Source of the DNA: Massilia brevitalea
Lineage (GTDB): Bacteria; Pseudomonadota; Gammaproteobacteria; Burkholderiales; Burkholderiaceae_D
Direction of reading: 5' to 3'
Assembly: GCF_030711405.1 (NCBI RefSeq)
Contig: NZ_JAULSI010000028.1
Span: 1 to 57,632 of the forward strand
Length of the DNA: 57,632 nucleotides
The translations under genes were made by a program, and so were the position numbers. Positions 56,701-57,632 of this stretch are shown here, piece after piece; the first letter of the stretch is position 1, and each line of letters begins with the position of its first letter. Below the pieces are notes generated by a model. That model saw only the letters and a list, made by a program, of their open reading frames with translations. It made no database searches and was not told the origin of the DNA.

Positions 56701-57121
56701 CGACGCCGATGGCGTGCTCACGGTGGGCCATGGCCAGCGTAGCGAAGAAACTGTCGACGGTCGCCGGATGGCCCGGTGTGCGATCGAGTTGGTACAGGAC
56801 CAGGTAGCCGTCCTCCATCTTCATGCTGCGCGCAGGCGGGATCACGTAAACGTGGTCGGGCAGGACCAGCGTGGCGTGCCTGACCTGCACCACCGGTAGC
56901 CGGGTCGAACCCTGCAAGACCCGGTCGGCGTTGCTGTGCTGGTCGGCCAGCAGATGGAAGACGACGATGAATGCCATGCCCGGCGCCGCCGGCAGGTTCT
57001 CCAGCATGGTCGCCAGCGCCGCCAGGCCGCCGGCGGACGCACCGATACCGACGACCGGAAAGGACGGGGCGGATGGTGCGTGGTTCTGTTGCCGTGCCTG
57101 GTCGGATCTCTGGGTGCCCAT
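53768..57121 (-). CDS. CheB-CheR fusion with PAS domains and no kinase output
   Basis: The product from ATG 57121 is 1,117 residues. A CheB methylesterase domain (about 20-205) keeps all catalytic residues: Ser29 in GIGASAGG, His56 in VVFHLLAD, Asp148 in GLGSDGT. A CheR domain (about 210-480) has the SAM loop VWVAACSSGEEAYS and LVSCRNVLIYLD. A PAS-like domain (about 530-640), a coiled coil (about 660-745, EELRALNERLGAALDKARA) and three PAS domains (about 750-1115) follow. The protein stops after the last PAS (VIHHAIDVTTARRA) with no HisKA, GGDEF or receiver, which many related proteins have. It follows an EAL gene by 69 bp on the same strand. Both adaptation activities in one protein suggest a self-contained methylation module for a non-flagellar or alternative pathway. 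Confidence 0.9.
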   Translation of the reverse strand: MGTQRSDQARQQNHAPSAPSFPVVGIGASAGGLAALATMLENLPAAPGMAFIVVFHLLADQHSNADRVLQGSTRLPVVQVRHATLVLPDHVYVIPPARSMKMEDGYLVLYQLDRTPGHPATVDSFFATLAMAHREHAIGVVLSGLGSDGTAGLAHIKEQGGATLVQSPADAEHPGMPQSAIDAGVADAVLAAAAIPAALAALRPGLGPGQERALQDVLSLLQAQTGHDFRHYARASLLRRLERRLALRGQPDLAGYHALQRQDPAESQALLKDLLVGVTRFFRDPAAFAMLEQMVLPRIFAGKGPHDTVRVWVAACSSGEEAYSVAMLLADHAASLADPPAIQVFASDIDAQAIRTARAGLYPASIAQDVPQDRLQRYFTAEHGAYKVRKALSRQVLFAEHNLLRDPAFCTLDLVSCRNVLIYLDKAMQRQVFDKFHFALCPGSYLMLGSTETANDATGLFEAVDSGARIYRTLPEACSTPTPAPALSRHVERHVEPHLQRHEPQPGMRRRSRLFSFADIHLHKIAEGAPPSVLVDGNADIVHITAGASRFLRHAGGEPTRELVALVPPAWRLALRTALFQARKTGRETGTGAVRYEENGEQRAVDIKVVPFHDEHAEGLLMLASFIDVPALPAAAAAPDLRGQSMLEQFDQELRATRHRLLETIDQAEQSDAALRTSLEETRTTVEELRALNERLGAALDKARAANGELQAANAGLAQRLDSLVKSHDDLDNLIASSDVATLFLDRGMRIERYTPAIAGLFNVIPADIGRPLRHITSRLDNPNLAADAARVFETLQPLEQEVNGKDGRVYIVRVYPYRTGAHRIAGAVMSFFDITGRKRAEDMLREREVLLRTLLESHAQAIWQTDAQGRVVADSASWLAYTGQSGAQWSGEGWADALHPDDREMALRVWRAGIAAGQAIRNRFRLQTAHGVWRWTSVLAAPVRHPDGSVRKWVGMNIDIDTEQRAEDLLRASEMRLWARPADQACSRLFEAAPAPLLVVGTDAPRFTIREVNSAYLAATMRRREDLVGCGIVDAWPDHPQGAGGGTAAALRASFEHVLASRESDCLPDLRYDIVRADGSVEERWWRPINAPVLDGDGMVEAVIHHAIDVTTARRA

Positions 57122-57190
57122 GATGGAAAAGTGCGAAGCCGTTGCAGGCAGCATCGCACAGCTCGGCGATTTGGCGCGCACTTGCGGCCG

Positions 57191-57632
57191 TCAAGCCTGG
57201 CCGGCCGTCCCGAACTGCGATTCGAAGTCGGCGATCGGGCTGGGTTTGCCCAGCAGGTAGCCTTGCAGCAGGCGGCAGCCGCGCGCCACCAAAAAGTCGC
57301 GCTGCGCGCCGGTCTCGATGCCCTCGGCTACCACGTCGAGGTTCAGGGTGCGCGCCAGCGCGAGGATGGCGTCGACGATGGCGCCGGCATGCGCTTCGTC
57401 GGGCAAATCCTTGACGAAGCTGCGGTCGATCTTCAGTTCGGTCAGCGGAAAGCGCTTCAGGTAGGCGAGCGAGGAATAGCCGGTACCGAAGTCGTCGAGC
57501 GAAAAGCAGACGCCATGGGTGCGCAGCGCATGCATCCTGGCGCAGGCCTCGTCGAGGTTTTCGGCGAACACGCTCTCGGTCAGTTCGAGGAAGAGCTGCT
57601 GGGGCGGTGCGCCGCTTGCGGCCAGGATGTCC
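57191..57632 (-). CDS. EAL-domain c-di-GMP phosphodiesterase, C-terminal part only
   Basis: The frame is open to the window edge, so the N-terminal part, including the EAL motif itself, lies outside. The visible 146 residues hold the second half of the domain: LFLELTESVF, the metal-binding DDFGTGYSSL, LKIDRSFVKDL, VVAEGIET and the closing LLQGYLLGKPSP. The acidic and Lys residues needed for catalysis in this half are present. It degrades c-di-GMP, which in this group controls attachment and motility. It may be co-transcribed with the CheB-CheR gene. Confidence 0.92.
   Translation of the reverse strand, partial: DILAASGAPPQQLFLELTESVFAENLDEACARMHALRTHGVCFSLDDFGTGYSSLAYLKRFPLTELKIDRSFVKDLPDEAHAGAIVDAILALARTLNLDVVAEGIETGAQRDFLVARGCRLLQGYLLGKPSPIADFESQFGTAGQA

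Overview
This 57.6 kb window comes from a GC-rich betaproteobacterial chromosome, most likely Oxalobacteraceae of the Massilia/Duganella type. That placement is an inference from four things: very high third-position GC, an archaic (Csu-like, spore-coat-U) chaperone-usher pilus, a PEP-CTERM protein, and many sensory kinases with GTAG-type REP elements. No rRNA, tRNA, CRISPR array or intact insertion sequence was seen.

Layout. (1) 92-1491: a visibly less GC-rich T6SS satellite of hcp, a BPSL0067-type effector and an STY0301-type partner, followed by a gene that seems to lack its 5' end. (2) 2276-7561: a DUF817 membrane protein, a repeat-rich spacer, and a monooxygenase/SDR/hydrolase operon facing its TetR regulator across a palindrome. 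(3) 7820-16400: a large histidine kinase, an archaic pilus operon, a GlxA-type regulator and a stray mini pilin. (4) 16566-22223, minus strand: a two-component island with two kinases, a stand-alone receiver and an unusual helix-turn-helix/receiver protein. (5) 22272-30754, minus strand: four consecutive exported proteins with DUF11-type repeat domains, one of them a roughly 1,600-codon surface protein with a C-terminal beta-barrel. (6) 31382-36004: an MCP-CheR-CheD-triple-CheW chemotaxis cluster. (7) 36170-43064: membrane, hydrolase, KefFC efflux, small outer-membrane barrel and PEP-CTERM genes. (8) 43065-48181: a complete branched-chain 2-oxoacid dehydrogenase operon. (9) 48597-53606: a TetR-EmrB-EmrA-NodT drug efflux operon. 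(10) 53768-57632: a CheB-CheR-PAS fusion and the 3' part of an EAL protein.

The most striking pattern is that six apparently inactivating lesions fall in surface and sensory genes: the pilus chaperone (frameshift), the pilus usher (amber codon), a hybrid kinase (19-bp tandem duplication), the giant DUF11 protein (ochre codon plus frameshift) and the triple-CheW coupler (frameshift at a C10 tract). I saw no lesion in the metabolic or efflux operons. The window also holds three paired inverted REP elements whose hairpin stems share one frame but carry a different four-base core at each locus. The four-gene DUF11 operon is the best candidate for an undescribed surface system.
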